This document shows positions 62,751 to 64,000 of a stretch of DNA of 64,000 bases, piece by piece. Location of the stretch: the NCBI GenBank assembly GCA_033283165.1, contig JAWMQL010000004.1:186001-250000 (forward strand). Reading direction: 5' to 3'. Each line of letters begins with the position of its first letter. Within the stretch, counting starts at the first letter, position 1. The notes beneath the pieces are model-generated. The model made no database searches and had not been told where the DNA came from. It saw only the letters and a program-made list of their open reading frames with translations. Position numbers and translations under genes: made by a program. This DNA comes from JAWMQL01 sp033283165. GTDB taxonomy: Bacteria > Pseudomonadota > Gammaproteobacteria > Pseudomonadales > Halieaceae.

Positions 62751-64000
62751 TCAGTCAGCCATCAACAGGTTTTGGCTTAGTGATTTCGCATGCCCTGGAT
62801 TATCAAACCAGTATTCCTCCAACAGCGGAGTAATTTCGTGCTCGATGATATTGTTGTACCAAGAAACGCCGACTTTATTCCCTGGTTCGATATTCGTGAA
62901 GAAGCTATGGCCCACACAGAAACCTGGGCCCAAATTAGCGCTATCTCCTTCAATCTCGCTATTCAGCTGTATTAGCTTTTTACAGAGCATTTCAACGAAA
63001 TCCGCGTCGGCGCCGTTGTCGATTAAGTGAGATTGAAATTGCTCAGTACCGAAGCCGGGCTTCAAGTTGGCGAAACCAAATCGACGTCTGAGCGCATAAT
63101 CTACCATCGCAAGTGATCTATCAGCGGTATTCATTAAGCCAATCAAGTAAAGGTTTTCAGGTATGTAGAATGCGTCTGTTGGATCGTCGCTGTATGCCAG
63201 CGGCATCGACCATTCAGGACCACGCTTATCCGATTCAATGAGCATCAAGAGTTCACCAAAAATTTTGCTCAAATTGCCTCTATTGATCTCGTCAATGATA
63301 AATACGTAATCGTTAGCCAAGTCTTGGCTTGCTTGCTTTACGAAGGTATGGAATATTCCATCTTTTAGTCGGAATCCTGTTCCGCTAGGTCTAAAACCTT
63401 GAACGAAGTCTTCATAAGTGTAGCTTTGGTGGAACTGGATCATTCTCAGTCGGTCCTCAGCTACTTCTTCCATCAGACTGTACGCGAGCTTTTTACAAAT
63501 GAACGTCTTGCCGACGCCTGGCGGGCCTTGGAGGATGACATTTTTCTTTCTTTTTAGGAGTTCGAGTATCGATTCGAACTCTTCAGCTTCCATAAATACT
63601 TCTGCAACGGCTTCCTCGATCGAGTAAGGCTCGTTTTCAACAACCAGGGGTGCGCCGACACTACCCATCAGTTTCCGATACTCTTGAATCAGCTTGTCGA
63701 CGTGCAAGCAGATATCGTCAATATCTCGCTCTTCTGGCAACTTGTACATCTTCATCACGTAAGACGTGCCATATCGAGCGGGATTTGTATTGAACTTTCT
63801 CTTGAATTTTGCCTTGATCGTGTTTGTTTCATCTTGATCCGGCCAATCCATATCAGCAGAGGTCGTTTCGCTTCTACAGTAGGATAAGACCAGGGTTTCT
63901 TGTTCCTTGTAATACAGTAACCCGGGATATATGCCGTTCTGTACAGTTTGCCCAAATCCAGTAAACGCTATCCAGGGTATTCTCGCGAAGTTGCCCTTGC
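62751..64000 (-). CDS. mcrB: McrB-type GTPase, partial (runs off right edge)
   Basis: The AAA+ domain has VILQGPPGVGKTFI (Walker A, near nt 63510) and YVFIIDEINRGNLSKIFGEL (Walker B plus the McrB-specific NRGN). The frame is open upstream of the ATG at 63851 through the window edge. That extension reads GNFARIPWIAFTGFGQ, then NGIYPGLLYY and LVLSYCRSET, the N-terminal modified-DNA-recognition-type domain (MrcB-N/DUF3578). So the true start is beyond 64000. This is a methylation- or modification-dependent restriction system. Confidence 0.88.
   Translation of the reverse strand, partial: KGNFARIPWIAFTGFGQTVQNGIYPGLLYYKEQETLVLSYCRSETTSADMDWPDQDETNTIKAKFKRKFNTNPARYGTSYVMKMYKLPEERDIDDICLHVDKLIQEYRKLMGSVGAPLVVENEPYSIEEAVAEVFMEAEEFESILELLKRKKNVILQGPPGVGKTFICKKLAYSLMEEVAEDRLRMIQFHQSYTYEDFVQGFRPSGTGFRLKDGIFHTFVKQASQDLANDYVFIIDEINRGNLSKIFGELLMLIESDKRGPEWSMPLAYSDDPTDAFYIPENLYLIGLMNTADRSLAMVDYALRRRFGFANLKPGFGTEQFQSHLIDNGADADFVEMLCKKLIQLNSEIEGDSANLGPGFCVGHSFFTNIEPGNKVGVSWYNNIIEHEITPLLEEYWFDNPGHAKSLSQNLLMAD

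Larger units (their letters stand above)
46080..64000. mobile_element. Integrative island/prophage-like element inserted at tRNA-Asn (continues past right edge)
   Basis: The left end is the tRNA-Asn fragment. To its right the sequence becomes visibly AT-richer than the host part and holds mostly orphan, defence and RiPP-type genes. No integrase, transposase or phage structural gene lies inside the window. They should be near the intact tRNA-Asn at the other end, beyond 64 kb. Whether it is an ICE, satellite or degraded prophage cannot be decided here. Confidence 0.8.

Overview
The window looks like chromosomal DNA of a high-GC marine-type gammaproteobacterium, probably near Halieaceae/Cellvibrionales. 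This is inferred from gene order and protein character, not from any search. From about 1.4 to 24.5 kb the order resembles the Pseudomonas block mtaD-ubiG-mupP-SDR / gyrA-serC-pheA-tyrA-aroA-cmk-rpsA-ihfB. Two differences stand out: no hisC lies between pheA and tyrA, and only three O-antigen-type genes remain after ihfB-lapAB-pyrF.

Host part, 1 to about 46.03 kb. Positions 1-2059 hold a DUF3348/DUF802 pair cut by the left edge. Then come gcvP (glycine cleavage), a uracil-DNA glycosylase-like protein, and a Fur-box-preceded operon of porin, FMN-binding protein and PepSY membrane protein. The mtaD-ubiG-mupP-yciK operon reads leftward, and gyrA through lapB reads rightward. Three short dispersed repeats sit after rpsA and one sits before serC. 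Next are pyrF, a ComEA-like protein, three surface-sugar genes (epimerase, WbpL-like, WbpM-like), a DHH phosphoesterase, an APH-like kinase and a LysR regulator. The rest is miscellaneous accessory metabolism: cardiolipin synthase with a lipoprotein hydrolase, a symporter fused to a solute-binding domain, a macro-domain protein, a retropepsin-like protein, a DcaP-like porin, GFA, GST and MBL proteins, and a tannase-like DUF6351 protein.

Island part, about 46.08 kb to the right edge. A 45-nt 3' fragment of tRNA-Asn (anticodon loop to CCA), still followed by its terminator, marks one end of an integrated element. The intact tRNA-Asn and probably the integrase should lie beyond 64 kb. Just inside the junction are two opposed 10-bp-phased arrays (three GTACTC, then GAGTCA/GAGTCA/GAGTAC), which look like recombinase or excisionase arm sites. 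Base composition becomes visibly AT-richer. Cargo includes a DUF5681 protein, a PD-(D/E)XK-like protein, secreted orphan proteins, three related small membrane proteins, a YegP protein and a complete His-Xaa-Ser (Hxs) radical-SAM peptide-modification locus (precursor with nine HSS units, HxsD, HxsB, HxsC). Further right are a large secreted protein, a GIY-YIG nuclease embedded in seven DNA-binding-like repeats, a second UDG-like protein, an FRG-domain protein and McrBC. The mcrB gene is open through the right edge, and its N-terminal domain is visible upstream of the first in-window ATG.

The most interesting material is the Hxs locus and its neighbours, the modular GIY-YIG protein, the phased arrays at the island end, and the small membrane protein family with associated 65-bp repeats.
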